Of a stretch of 64,000 nucleotides of DNA, positions 35,145 to 44,602 are shown one piece after another. The stretch's first letter is position 1; each line of letters opens with the position of its first letter. Location: the NCBI GenBank assembly GCA_947462255.1, contig CANHOA010000011.1, forward strand, positions 32,387 through 96,386, given 5' to 3'. This DNA comes from Flavobacteriales bacterium. GTDB taxonomy: Bacteria > Bacteroidota > Bacteroidia > Flavobacteriales_D > Crocinitomicaceae. Below the pieces are notes generated by a model that saw only the letters and a list, made by a program, of their open reading frames with translations, ran no database searches and was not told where the DNA came from. Made by a program: the position numbers and the translations under genes.

Positions 35145-37861
35145 TCTGAGCCTTTCCCATTGTTTACTTTAATGAGATTTTCTTCTTCTTCTTCCTGTTG
35201 CTCCTTCCAATTTTTAAAGACCTTTTTAATTTTCGTGTCTTTCTTCGGTATTTCTGCTTTAATTATTGGCTGTTTATCAGGCGTTTTATCTACTTTAAGT
35301 TTGGGATTAAAGTTTATTTTTATATCCTCTTTTGGTTGTTCTTTTGGTATGTATACATTAACAGTTGAATCTTTCTTAAATAAACCAAACTCCGATTTTA
35401 GAATTGATTTTGCATCTTGCTTTGCCTCATTAATATTTTCCTTTTTTTGATCTGATTTCGCTTTTTTATCCCATTCAATGATTGGATTATATAGTGAACC
35501 ATGCATCCTCATAAAAACTCGAAAACCTGTTTGATCATCAATTATTTGACCAAATTCTGTGGTATTGTTCTGTTGTTTTATGTCTCTTAGGCAAAATGCA
35601 AAACGATAATCAACGATATTTTCAAAGGTATGCGTCCCAGACATATCCATTTCCATGGCTGAGGAAACTATTTTCATATTGGGTATTTGAATAATGCCCT
35701 TATTAATAATAATCGTGTTTTCCAATGTCTCGAATGATAAATCATTTAATTTCTTTTCGAATTCATTAATATTATTATTGCCTAAAACTAATTTTCCAGC
35801 TTTGGTTCTTATACTAGCAATAATATCTTTAAAAGACGCTACCTCTTTTAGATGCCCATTGTAAACTTTGAGTTTCAACTTCGCATCTATTTCATTAAGA
35901 ATTACTCCTGACCGCAAATCAAAAGGTGCGCGAAATTCAAGGGAGGCATCAGCGGTGCCCGATAAGTTTTTATCTGTAATTACTGATTGATCAAAATTAT
36001 TCCATTCTTTAAAGGCCGGTTTAAATGAGATATTATTACTATTAACATTTGCACTAAGATAAAACACTTCCGGTGTTTTTTCATATATCTCCAAGGTTCC
36101 TGAAACTTTTGAACCTGCATTAACACAACTAATTAGAGGAAAATTCAGTCGACGGCCCTTAATCAACATGGTTCCTAAAAGATTGTTAAACGTATGGTGT
36201 TCATAGGTTAACTGTCCAATTTGTAATTCAACTTCTCCATTAATTCGATCGGGTAAAGCAAAAAAGCGATCTCCATCAATTTTTTCTGCTTTTGACGTGG
36301 TTCCTAAGTCCGCGACATTTGTATTGGAACTTATTAAATTAACACTAGCAAATAAATCGCCTGAACCGTTTAAGTAATTAAAAATATTACGAAAGGCACC
36401 CGTTATTTTAATGTCCGTTTGATCAATATTCAAACTTGTAGCGCTTATTCCAAGCTCGCTGCCTTTCAAAGAAATTTTACCATTAATTTGATCAAAACTT
36501 CTTTTATCATTTTCTAATTTAACTTGTACTTTAGATAGCTCTATAGCCCCTTCGCATTGCTTTACCTCAATTGACTCGTTAATTTGCTGTAAAGAAAATC
36601 TTGTATTGACTTTTAACCTTCCAAAAATTTTGTCAATAAATGGAAAATTAAAAATGCCATTAGCAATACGAAGATCCACATTACCCACTGCCTTTCCTAC
36701 ATAGCTAGGGCTTGAAAAATCCCTTATGAGTAAATCCCCACTAAATGGCCCTCCAGCTGTCCGAAAATTAATTCTCTCCAATTTAAGATACTCCTCCTCT
36801 GCACCACCCGCATTGCTGTATTTTCCTTCTAATGAAATATCCGTGGCTTTCATTTGGTTTTCTGGCTCCGTAAGAGCGCCCTTGTTTATTCCAAATTCAC
36901 ATGAAACAACTAATGGCTTGGATGAATCGGTTGGACCATTAATCCCTAAATCAAAATAAACCTCGCCTGATCCTTTGTATTTTTTAACGTCCTTTTCTTG
37001 ATCTAAAGAAAGTGTGTTAACAAGGTCTGTAAGCGAAATGTCTTTTGAATGGACATTTAAAGAAAGGCTGTCTTTGGATACTTTACCATCTAATACAAAG
37101 GGTAGGCCTTCCATATCAACTTGGGCTTTTGGTATATTAAATAACCCTAGTTGATTATCGACCAAAATATCTAAAGAAAACAAGGTGTTTTTATTGGCTA
37201 ATAAAACCACTTTTCCACTTTTTATTTGATTGACAAATAATTCACAATCAGCCTTTAAAGTGTATTTTTCAGCGCTAAAATTTCCAGAAAAACTTGAGTT
37301 TTTAAAGGTGGTCTTGTAGTGTTGATCAGTAGCTGAATTATAATATACGAGGCGTAATTTTTGTATAAAAATATGTTGAAGGTTTACATTTGATGTAGAT
37401 GGTCTTTTAGAGTTTGTGGGTTTAAAAATGTCGTAATTAGATTCTCTTTTACTATTCGTTTTTAACTTTGTAACTCCATTGGAAACCTCTAAATATTTAA
37501 TGTTATATTGTTCATTCCAAAGGTCTATCGGATTAAATCGCATCCTAATATTATCAGCAGATAACAAGGTGTCAGTATGATTTTTGGTTGAAAATTTATC
37601 CTTTATATAAACCCCCTTTAAGTCAACGGAAAGATTTGGAAAACTTCCCCAAAAAACCAAATCCACATCAGAAACCTGAATGGGCTCAATAAGTTCATTG
37701 TTAAGCTCATTTAATACTAACTTACAGATGTGGTCATTAAAAAAATAGAGGCTCGCAGAAATTAACAAAACAATTCCTGTAGTGATCCCAAAAGACCACT
37801 TAAGAATTTTAAAAAGTACATTTCGCTTTTTAGATTTTGGTTTATCCCCTGTTTTCTCCAT
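35141..37861 (-). CDS. AsmA-like envelope protein
   Basis: A 906-residue AsmA/TamB-superfamily protein. A short cytoplasmic basic stretch and one transmembrane helix (~residues 22-46) anchor it in the inner membrane; the rest is periplasmic and rich in the beta-strand repeats typical of bridge-like lipid carriers. The AsmA N-terminal chorein-like segment is visible (LNNELIEPIQVSDVDLVFWG, FPNLSVDLKGV), and an AsmA_2-like C-terminal region lies around 640-790 (IPNMKIVSSAMEMDMSGTHT). A charged coiled-coil-like tail (SDQKKENINEAKQDAK ... WKEQQEEEEEN) follows. Lipid transport to the outer membrane is inferred from the superfamily. It stands alone and is convergent with the C25-like gene. Confidence 0.88.
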   Translation of the reverse strand: MEKTGDKPKSKKRNVLFKILKWSFGITTGIVLLISASLYFFNDHICKLVLNELNNELIEPIQVSDVDLVFWGSFPNLSVDLKGVYIKDKFSTKNHTDTLLSADNIRMRFNPIDLWNEQYNIKYLEVSNGVTKLKTNSKRESNYDIFKPTNSKRPSTSNVNLQHIFIQKLRLVYYNSATDQHYKTTFKNSSFSGNFSAEKYTLKADCELFVNQIKSGKVVLLANKNTLFSLDILVDNQLGLFNIPKAQVDMEGLPFVLDGKVSKDSLSLNVHSKDISLTDLVNTLSLDQEKDVKKYKGSGEVYFDLGINGPTDSSKPLVVSCEFGINKGALTEPENQMKATDISLEGKYSNAGGAEEEYLKLERINFRTAGGPFSGDLLIRDFSSPSYVGKAVGNVDLRIANGIFNFPFIDKIFGRLKVNTRFSLQQINESIEVKQCEGAIELSKVQVKLENDKRSFDQINGKISLKGSELGISATSLNIDQTDIKITGAFRNIFNYLNGSGDLFASVNLISSNTNVADLGTTSKAEKIDGDRFFALPDRINGEVELQIGQLTYEHHTFNNLLGTMLIKGRRLNFPLISCVNAGSKVSGTLEIYEKTPEVFYLSANVNSNNISFKPAFKEWNNFDQSVITDKNLSGTADASLEFRAPFDLRSGVILNEIDAKLKLKVYNGHLKEVASFKDIIASIRTKAGKLVLGNNNINEFEKKLNDLSFETLENTIIINKGIIQIPNMKIVSSAMEMDMSGTHTFENIVDYRFAFCLRDIKQQNNTTEFGQIIDDQTGFRVFMRMHGSLYNPIIEWDKKAKSDQKKENINEAKQDAKSILKSEFGLFKKDSTVNVYIPKEQPKEDIKINFNPKLKVDKTPDKQPIIKAEIPKKDTKIKKVFKNWKEQQEEEEENLIKVNNGKGSD

Positions 37862-37979
37862 AATTAATTCCGAACAATTTGTTGGAAAGAGTTAACGTAG
37901 TGTGGGACGCTAAGGTTACGTTTAATAGAAAAGAGTTTTTTAAACTTCCAAAAAAACTGACCTTAAGGATGTTAAGTCG

Positions 37980-40019
37980 TCAGAGTTTTTTGACCATGGT
38001 TAAAATCGTCGCCATTGCGACTGTTTCGCCGGTTTCATCATAAACATCAACCAAAAACTTTACTATTCCTTTAGGGATATCATCTTCAGAGCGCTTTTCT
38101 TGATCTATTTTCTCTTTTACAGTAAAACGAACGGCAATGGTTGCTCCGGGATAAACTGGCTTGGTAAACCTCGCTTCTTCAATACCATAATTTAATAAAA
38201 CAGGTCCTTTTTTTGGATCAACGAATAGCCCTGCCGCTTTAGATAAAATAAAATATCCGTGGGCGACCCGTTTTTCGAATATCGTGCCCTCTAATGCTGT
38301 GGCATCCATGTGAGCATAAAAATTATCTCCTGATACGTTTGCAAAATTGACAATGTCTGCATCCGTTACGGTGTGTTTATGTGTAAATACTGTTTCGCCA
38401 ATAACTAATTCCTCAAAATGCTTTCTAAAAACATGTGGATTTGCTTCTGGCATATCGCTTCCTACCTGAAATTGTTGTGTTATTTGGCTTATAGTTATCG
38501 GATGTCCTTGAATAGCGGTGCGTTGTAAATAATGTAAAACGCCTCTTTTTCCACCCATTTCTTCACCGCCACCAGCCCTGCCTGGGCCACCATGAGTTAA
38601 CAATGGCATTGGAGATCCGTGACCTGTACTTTCTTTTGCGCAAGCATCATTTAGCACTAATATTCTGCCGTGCATGCTTGCTGCTCCAAGCACATAATCC
38701 ACGGCCTCTTTATTATTTGGAGTTACAATTGATGATACCAAAGAGCCCTTACCCATATTCGCAATGGCAATGGCATCATCTAAATTTTTATAGGGCATTA
38801 AGGTAGAAACTGGTCCAAATGCTTCTATTTCATGACAAGCGGTTTTGTTGAATGGGTCAGAATTTAAAAACAAAATTGGTGGAAAAAATGAGCCGATATT
38901 TTTATCTGCACCAACTACATCAAATCGATCTAAGTCACCATATACAATTTCTTGAGATGCCATTAGTTTTTCTACACTAGCACGAACGCGCGCCACTTGT
39001 ATTTTCGTTGCTAAAGCGCCCATACGAACACCTTCTACACTTGGATCACCGATAATTGTACTCGAAAGGCGTTCAGAAATTCCTTTTTGAACAGCCTCAA
39101 TAAAATCCTCCGGAACAATTATTCTTCTAACTGCCGTACATTTTTGACCCGCTTTAATCGTAATTTCTTTGACAGTTTCTTTTATAAATAAATCAAATTC
39201 CTTGGTTCCTGGCGAGGCGTGTTTTCCTAATACTGTGGCATTCAAAGAATCTGCTTCGAGATTAAAAGGAATGCTTTTAGAAATAATCGTTTCGTGGGCC
39301 TTTAGCAACCTTCCTGTTTCAGCGCTACCTGTAAAGGTTACAACATCACAGCTTTCTGCATGATTAATCAAACCCCTACCCAAACCAACAAGTAATTGCA
39401 AGACGCCTTCAGGAAGAATTCGTGATGAAATGATGTCTCTAACCACCGCTTCCGTTAAAAATGATGTGTATTCAGAGGGTTTTACCACTGCTGGGACACC
39501 GGCCATTAGATTTGTCGCTATTTTTTCTAACATTCCCCAAACCGGAAAATTAAACGCATTAATATGTATGGCAACACCTTCTTTCGGCACCATAATATGG
39601 TGACCAATAAAGCTTCCATTTTTTGACAATGGGGCTGCCGTACCATCTACGTAAAAAGGTAAATCAGGAAATTGTTTTCGCAAAGAAGCATTGGCAAATA
39701 AGTTTCCAATTCCGCCCTCTATATCAATCCACGAGTCGATTTTTGTTGCACCTGTCCAAGCACTCAGCTCATAATATCGCTCTTTTCGATCCATCAGAAA
39801 CAGCGCTAAGGCTTTTAGCATTCTGCCCCGTTCTTGAAATGTCATTTTTCGTAAAATGGGCCCGCCTACGTTTCTTCCATAGTTCAAGACTTCAGAAAAA
39901 TCAATGCCCTCGCTAGAAACGGAACCAAGTGTCTTTCCTGTAATAGCATGGTAGATGGTGGTTTCAACTCCTTGACCATTTTCCCAATTCCCTAAGATAT
40001 AATTTTGAAATTGATGCAT
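37980..40019 (-). CDS. paaZ: Bifunctional PaaZ (oxepin-CoA hydrolase / semialdehyde dehydrogenase)
   Basis: Bifunctional ring-opening enzyme of the aerobic phenylacetate pathway: it hydrolyses oxepin-CoA and oxidises the resulting aldehyde with NADP+. The N-terminal aldehyde dehydrogenase domain (~1-520) has Glu255 (NLEADSLN) and the catalytic Cys294 (GQKCTAVRR), matching E256 and C295 of the E. coli enzyme. The C-terminal MaoC-type hydratase domain (~530-679) carries the hot-dog motif in FANVSGDNFYAHMD with the Asp/His pair. Total 679 residues is nearly the same as E. coli PaaZ (681). No other paa genes are nearby, which is unusual; it lies 12 bases after rseP and may be co-transcribed with it. 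Confidence 0.95.
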   Translation of the reverse strand: MHQFQNYILGNWENGQGVETTIYHAITGKTLGSVSSEGIDFSEVLNYGRNVGGPILRKMTFQERGRMLKALALFLMDRKERYYELSAWTGATKIDSWIDIEGGIGNLFANASLRKQFPDLPFYVDGTAAPLSKNGSFIGHHIMVPKEGVAIHINAFNFPVWGMLEKIATNLMAGVPAVVKPSEYTSFLTEAVVRDIISSRILPEGVLQLLVGLGRGLINHAESCDVVTFTGSAETGRLLKAHETIISKSIPFNLEADSLNATVLGKHASPGTKEFDLFIKETVKEITIKAGQKCTAVRRIIVPEDFIEAVQKGISERLSSTIIGDPSVEGVRMGALATKIQVARVRASVEKLMASQEIVYGDLDRFDVVGADKNIGSFFPPILFLNSDPFNKTACHEIEAFGPVSTLMPYKNLDDAIAIANMGKGSLVSSIVTPNNKEAVDYVLGAASMHGRILVLNDACAKESTGHGSPMPLLTHGGPGRAGGGEEMGGKRGVLHYLQRTAIQGHPITISQITQQFQVGSDMPEANPHVFRKHFEELVIGETVFTHKHTVTDADIVNFANVSGDNFYAHMDATALEGTIFEKRVAHGYFILSKAAGLFVDPKKGPVLLNYGIEEARFTKPVYPGATIAVRFTVKEKIDQEKRSEDDIPKGIVKFLVDVYDETGETVAMATILTMVKKL

Positions 40020-40031
40020 GATATCAATTAT

Positions 40032-41429
40032 TTATGGAAACAACCACTTTACTAAATCGTTTCCATTTGCGTACAACATTAAGCTAAGAAGTAAAACAAT
40101 TCCAATGTACTGAGCAATCTCCAACACGCGCTGGGGAGCCTCTTTTCCTGTTATCATTTCATACAGAAGAAAAACAACGTGGCCACCATCTAATGCCGGA
40201 ATTGGTAATATATTCATGAAGGCCAAAATTATTGAAAGCAAGGCCGTATTCATCCAAAATATTTGCCAGTCCCAAGCCGCAGGAAACATGTTCCCAATTG
40301 CAGCAAACCCACCGATGGAAGAAGCTCCTTTTTTAGTAAAAATAAACTTTAATTGGGCAACATAGTCCGTTAAGGTGTTTGACCCATAGGTAAACCCAAC
40401 TGCAATACTTTGGAAAAAGGAATATTGCTTCGTTTCAATAGCAGTAGTATCTTCAAGTAATTTTGTGCTACTTTGAAACCCGATTGTGCCATCACTTTTA
40501 ACTTGAGTTTGAATTGCTATTGTATCATTTACTCTTTTAACAAGCATTTCTGTGGTTTTGCCTCTTTGTTTGTAAATCTCAGATTGAAACTCGTCAAAAT
40601 AATTAGTTTTCCTACCATTAACAACCAGAATCTTGTCGTTTTTCTTAAGGCCCGCTTTTTCCGCAAAACCTCCCTTGATAACAGAATCAACAGAAAATGA
40701 TGTTGATCTTGGTCCAAAAACAGGGAAGGCACCTGCCTGAAACAACTCTTTATCAATCGCATCTGGAAAAGTTATGGTTTCCCTTGTTCCATCTGAATGT
40801 TGAATAAGGAATTCCCTTGCCCCCCTTAAAAGAATGCCTTTGTTTAAATCCTCTAGGCTAGTTACAACTTGCTTGTCAACACTGATTATTTTGTCCCCGG
40901 ATACGATATGATATTTCGCTAAGTACGGATGTACGGACAAACCATTTGAAAGTTTATTTGGGTTTATGTCGGTTTTTCCCCAAGCGAAAATAACTAAAAT
41001 GTAAATCAAAAACCCTAACAATAGATTGACTGTAACCCCTCCAACCATGATGATCAGGCGTTGCCACGGTTTTTTTGAACGAAACTCCCAAGGCTCAGCT
41101 GGTTTTTTCAACTGCTCTTTGTCCATAGATTCGTCTATCATTCCCGCGATTTTCACGTAGCCGCCTAGTGGTAACCAACCAATTCCCCATTCCGTTGTTG
41201 ACTCATCCTCTTTCCATTCTTTGGGAGATTCCTTTTTAAACCAAGCGGTCTTTCTTTCTCCATTGACTTTTTTAAACCTAAAAAGAGAAAACCATGGGTT
41301 AAAGAACAAATAGAATTTTTCAATTCTGGTCTTAAACAATCGAGCTGGAATAAAATGACCAAACTCATGCAGGGTAACAAGTATTGCTAATGACAAAAAT
41401 AATTGAGCTGCTTTAATCAAAAAATCCAT
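40032..41429 (-). CDS. rseP: RseP-type site-2 intramembrane metalloprotease
   Basis: Zinc-dependent intramembrane protease that cleaves membrane-bound substrates such as anti-sigma factors and signal-peptide remnants. The active-site motif HEFGH is at residues 21-25 in the first transmembrane helix, and the third zinc ligand is in ALDGGH near residue 425. Two PDZ-like regions lie between (GLSVHPYLAKYHIVSGDKI; FAEKAGLKKNDKIL). Length 465 is standard. A -7-like element (TATATTTG, minus strand, 41447-41454) lies 17 bases upstream of the ATG. Followed 12 bases later by paaZ. Confidence 0.95.
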   Translation of the reverse strand: MDFLIKAAQLFLSLAILVTLHEFGHFIPARLFKTRIEKFYLFFNPWFSLFRFKKVNGERKTAWFKKESPKEWKEDESTTEWGIGWLPLGGYVKIAGMIDESMDKEQLKKPAEPWEFRSKKPWQRLIIMVGGVTVNLLLGFLIYILVIFAWGKTDINPNKLSNGLSVHPYLAKYHIVSGDKIISVDKQVVTSLEDLNKGILLRGAREFLIQHSDGTRETITFPDAIDKELFQAGAFPVFGPRSTSFSVDSVIKGGFAEKAGLKKNDKILVVNGRKTNYFDEFQSEIYKQRGKTTEMLVKRVNDTIAIQTQVKSDGTIGFQSSTKLLEDTTAIETKQYSFFQSIAVGFTYGSNTLTDYVAQLKFIFTKKGASSIGGFAAIGNMFPAAWDWQIFWMNTALLSIILAFMNILPIPALDGGHVVFLLYEMITGKEAPQRVLEIAQYIGIVLLLSLMLYANGNDLVKWLFP

Positions 41430-41446
41430 AGGTCAAAATTGAAGTA

Positions 41447-41454
41447 CAAATATA
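41447..41454 (-). promoter_or_regulatory. Candidate promoter of rseP
   Basis: Minus-strand TATATTTG matches TAnnTTTG. The nearest upstream TTG (41468-41470) is only 13 bases away, shorter than usual. Confidence 0.35.
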
Positions 41455-41584
41455 CACTTTCTATATGCAATTTTGTTAAAAGGCGGAGTGGGGATTCTCA
41501 CATTATATCATCTCATTAAAAAAATTAATTTATTCTACAATTTTAAGAACTGCCCAATATTGATTAATTTCGTTTGCCAAGCCG

Positions 41585-42301
41585 ATGAATACCAGCAAAA
41601 CTATTATCATTATTCCAACATACAACGAAAAAGAAAACGTTGTAAAAATGACGCAAGCTATAATGGGGCTTGATTTAGAGCTTTCCATTTTGTTTGTCGA
41701 TGATAACTCCCCAGATGGAACAAGTAGATTAATATCAGGTCTTGCAGAAAAATTTCCTAATCGAGTCTTTTTAGAATCACGGGAAGAAAAACAGGGTTTG
41801 GGAACAGCCTACATTCATGGGTTTAAATGGGCGCTTAAAAGAAATTACGACTATGTTTTTGAGATGGATTGTGATTTTTCGCATGCGCCAGAGGACATTA
41901 TTCGTTTAAAAAGCGCTTGTGAGCAAGGTGCAGATTTGGCAATTGGCTCAAGATATTGCAAAGGGGGTAAGGTGAAAAACTGGCCTTTTAAAAGAATTAT
42001 GATGTCCTATTTAGCAAGTATTTATGTGCGAATGATTTTATGGATTCCCATTAAGGATACAACTGCTGGTTTTAAATGTTACAAGGCAAAGGTTTTAGAA
42101 ACTATTAACTTAGACCAAATCACATTTAAAGGGTATGCTTTTCAAATTTGCATGAAATACGCAGCATTAAAACATCGGTTCAAAGTGGTTGAAGTGCCGA
42201 TCGTTTTTGTAGATCGATTGTACGGAGAATCCAAAATGAGTGCTGGAATTTTTAAAGAGGCTATTTGGGGGGTGTGGAAAATGCGAAAGATGAACTTATG
42301 A
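41585..42301 (+). CDS. Polyprenol monophosphomannose synthase-like glycosyltransferase (GT2)
   Basis: A 238-residue family 2 glycosyltransferase related to dolichyl-phosphate mannosyltransferase DPM1, which transfers a sugar from a nucleotide donor to a polyprenyl phosphate. Landmarks are IIIIPTYNEKENV, the D-D motif in LFVDDNSPDGT, EMDCDFSHAPEDI (DxD-like), AIGSRYCKGG and the C-terminal VEVPIVFVDRLYGESKM. There is no C-terminal membrane domain, as in the short soluble form. The dihydroorotase ATG overlaps its TGA (ATGA). It could supply lipid-linked sugar for the GT-C type enzyme at 14 kb, but this is only inference. Confidence 0.92.
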   Translation: MNTSKTIIIIPTYNEKENVVKMTQAIMGLDLELSILFVDDNSPDGTSRLISGLAEKFPNRVFLESREEKQGLGTAYIHGFKWALKRNYDYVFEMDCDFSHAPEDIIRLKSACEQGADLAIGSRYCKGGKVKNWPFKRIMMSYLASIYVRMILWIPIKDTTAGFKCYKAKVLETINLDQITFKGYAFQICMKYAALKHRFKVVEVPIVFVDRLYGESKMSAGIFKEAIWGVWKMRKMNL

Positions 42302-43635
42302 GCGATTATTTAATTAAAGGTGGAACCATAATTAATGAAGGAAAGCGATTTATTAGCGATTTATTAATCCGCAATGGGTGCATTGAGAAAATTGCCCTTG
42401 ATATTCAAGTTCCGTATTCTGTTACAGAAATTAATGCCGAAGGCAAATACCTTATTCCTGGATGCATAGATGACCAAGTTCATTTTAGAGAGCCCGGTTT
42501 GACCCATAAAGGAACCATTTATTCAGAATCTCGAGCCGCGGTAGCAGGTGGAATAACATCGTATATGGAAATGCCAAACACCATTCCCAATGCCTTAACT
42601 CAATCGTTATTAGAAGATAAGTATACGATTGCTGCTCAGTCGTCATTGGCTAATTATTCCTTTTTTATGGGAGCCTCTAATGAAAATCTGGAAGAAGTTC
42701 TAAAAACAGATAATAAAAAGGTTTGCGGAGTAAAAGTTTTTATGGGGTCTTCGACTGGAAATATGCTTGTCGATAACGAAAAAACCTTAGATAAGTTATT
42801 TTCGACAGTGCCTATGCTCATTGCAACTCATTGTGAGGATGAGGGCACTATAAGGGCTAATTTACAAGAGTATAAAAAAATCTACGGTGAAGCTATTCCA
42901 ATCGAGGCACACCCTAAAATTCGTAGTGCCGAAGCGTGTTTTCTCTCTTCGTCGCTAGCTATCAGGTTAGCCAAAAAGTATGGGACACGCCTGCATGTGC
43001 TTCATATATCGACTGCTAAAGAAACGGACCTTTTCGATAACAGTATTCCTTTAGAAAAAAAATTGATTACCGCGGAGGCTTGCATTCATCATTTATGGTT
43101 TAGCGATGCCGATTATGCAACAAAAGGAAATTGGATTAAATGGAATCCTGCCATTAAAACCGCGGAGGACCGAGCTGAGATTTGGAAGGCTGTATTGGAT
43201 AACCGTATTGATGTAATCGCAAGTGATCATGCTCCTCATACGATTTTAGAAAAAGAAAATACTTACTCAAGTGCGCCATCCGGAGGTCCTTTAGTGGAGC
43301 ATGCCCTTCTGGCAATGCTAGAAAAATCCATTGAGGGGGAAATTAGTGTTGAACGCGTGGTTGAAAAAATGGCTCATGCACCAGCAACACTTTTTAGAAT
43401 TACTAATCGGGGATTTTTGAGAGAGGGGTATGCTGCAGACATTGTCTTGATTGATCCCAAACAAAACAAAATAGTTTCAAATGATCAGGTTTTATACCAA
43501 TGTAAATGGAGTCCGTTTAATGGGCAAGTGTTTTCTCATAGTGTTAGTCATACCTTTATCAATGGGAATTTAGTGTATCAGAACGGAAAACTTATCGACC
43601 ACTTTCTTGGACAACGCCTAAGCTTTAACCATTAA
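42298..43635 (+). CDS. pyrC: Dihydroorotase
   Basis: Catalyses reversible cyclisation of carbamoyl-aspartate to dihydroorotate in pyrimidine synthesis. Zinc ligands are visible in DDQVHFREPG, THCED and HVLHIS; the carbamylated lysine lies in GVKVFMGSSTG and the catalytic Asp in SDHAPHT. The start chosen is the ATG at 42298, which overlaps the preceding TGA and gives the normal MSDYLIKGG beginning; an upstream ATG in frame (42265) would add 11 residues translated from inside the glycosyltransferase gene. The protein is then 445 residues, normal for the type I (DHOase IIa-like) group. A DUF4296 lipoprotein follows 3 bases later. Confidence 0.95.
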   Translation: MSDYLIKGGTIINEGKRFISDLLIRNGCIEKIALDIQVPYSVTEINAEGKYLIPGCIDDQVHFREPGLTHKGTIYSESRAAVAGGITSYMEMPNTIPNALTQSLLEDKYTIAAQSSLANYSFFMGASNENLEEVLKTDNKKVCGVKVFMGSSTGNMLVDNEKTLDKLFSTVPMLIATHCEDEGTIRANLQEYKKIYGEAIPIEAHPKIRSAEACFLSSSLAIRLAKKYGTRLHVLHISTAKETDLFDNSIPLEKKLITAEACIHHLWFSDADYATKGNWIKWNPAIKTAEDRAEIWKAVLDNRIDVIASDHAPHTILEKENTYSSAPSGGPLVEHALLAMLEKSIEGEISVERVVEKMAHAPATLFRITNRGFLREGYAADIVLIDPKQNKIVSNDQVLYQCKWSPFNGQVFSHSVSHTFINGNLVYQNGKLIDHFLGQRLSFNH

Positions 43636-43638
43636 GTA

Positions 43639-43980
43639 ATGAAGACAATCCTTTTTTTTCTACTATTCTGTTTAATTGGATGTTCCTCAGAGGAAAAGCC
43701 TGAACAGCCAAAAAACTTGATAGAAAAGGAGAAAATGACTTTAATAATGGAAGAAATGTTGCGGTTAGAAAGTTATTATCAGCGCACATTTGGCATGCCA
43801 AGCATCTATAAAGAACCCTTAAAATTAGCAGGAGAAAATGTATTTAAAAAATATGGCGTAAGTGCAGAAAGCTACGAGGACAGTTACCGATATTATGCTC
43901 AGCAATATGATGTTTTCCTTGAAATGAATCAAACTATTATCGAGCGCCAAAACAAAAGTCTACTCGATTTATCCAAATAA
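43639..43980 (+). CDS. DUF4296 lipoprotein
   Basis: A 113-residue lipoprotein with a signal ending in LIGC (Cys15) and a helical DUF4296 domain (LIEKEKMTLIMEEMLRLESYY, KYGVSAESYEDSYRYYAQQY). The family is confined to Bacteroidota and commonly sits beside pyrC, as here with a 3-base gap; no function is established. The structure is probably a small helical bundle held at the inner face of the outer membrane. Its 3' end is 8 bases from the convergent HEAT-like gene. Confidence 0.88.
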   Translation: MKTILFFLLFCLIGCSSEEKPEQPKNLIEKEKMTLIMEEMLRLESYYQRTFGMPSIYKEPLKLAGENVFKKYGVSAESYEDSYRYYAQQYDVFLEMNQTIIERQNKSLLDLSK

Positions 43981-43988
43981 TTAATCTT

Positions 43989-44561
43989 TTACTCTTCGTC
44001 GTCGAATAATAAATCGGCGTCAACGCCTTCGTTTTGCTCCCTGATATAAAGGGCTATTTCACTGATGACTGTTGTTTTTTGATCATCCTCCATGGATCGA
44101 TCGGAAGCGATGTATTCTTTCAAATGCAATTGCGATTCTAATAGTTGATGCTCTTCAAATGGCCCTTCTAAATTCTCTAATACTGTCAGGCATTCTAAAG
44201 CTATTATAAAGTTTCCCTCAATTGCCACCTCAACAAAATCAGCTAAAAAAGACGAGTAGTCTAATTTACTATTCCATACCACAGACAATAATTCTTGTCG
44301 AATAGTGGCGTATTTCTCCTCTTGTATAAAAGGTAAAAATAAGGGAGGCAACTTTGGATCAACAACATTTGATAAAAATTCCAACACTTCTTTTTTTACA
44401 GCCCTATTAGTCGTAATAGAAGCAATGGCCACTATGGGCTCTATGACGCTCAAATCGGCGCATACTTCCAATTGCTTAAGTCCAATGCACACATTGGCTA
44501 GATCATCGGTGTAAACTAATTCTAAGGCCGACTTTATTGTTAATTTATTTTGTGAAGACAT
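43989..44561 (-). CDS. HEAT-like helical repeat protein, unknown
   Basis: A 190-residue acidic, all-helical cytoplasmic protein. Repeated ~35-residue units (SVIEPIVAIASITTNRAVKKEVLEF then VDPKLPPLFLPFIQEEKYATIRQ, broken here as seen) resemble HEAT/armadillo repeats, suggesting a protein-binding scaffold. No signal peptide. The very acidic C-terminus (ADLLFDDEE) is typical of small Bacteroidota HEAT-like proteins found near rsmA. It lies 41 bases downstream of rsmA on the same strand. Partner unknown. Confidence 0.75.
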   Translation of the reverse strand: MSSQNKLTIKSALELVYTDDLANVCIGLKQLEVCADLSVIEPIVAIASITTNRAVKKEVLEFLSNVVDPKLPPLFLPFIQEEKYATIRQELLSVVWNSKLDYSSFLADFVEVAIEGNFIIALECLTVLENLEGPFEEHQLLESQLHLKEYIASDRSMEDDQKTTVISEIALYIREQNEGVDADLLFDDEE

Positions 44562-44602
44562 TCTTTTAGCTATTGTTGTTGTTTTTTTGTAAAGTTAATT
44601 AA

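Noticed and set aside
42265..42297. Longer dihydroorotase starting at 42265
   Set aside because: The extra 11 residues come from within the glycosyltransferase gene; the ATGA-overlapping ATG at 42298 gives the normal N-terminus.
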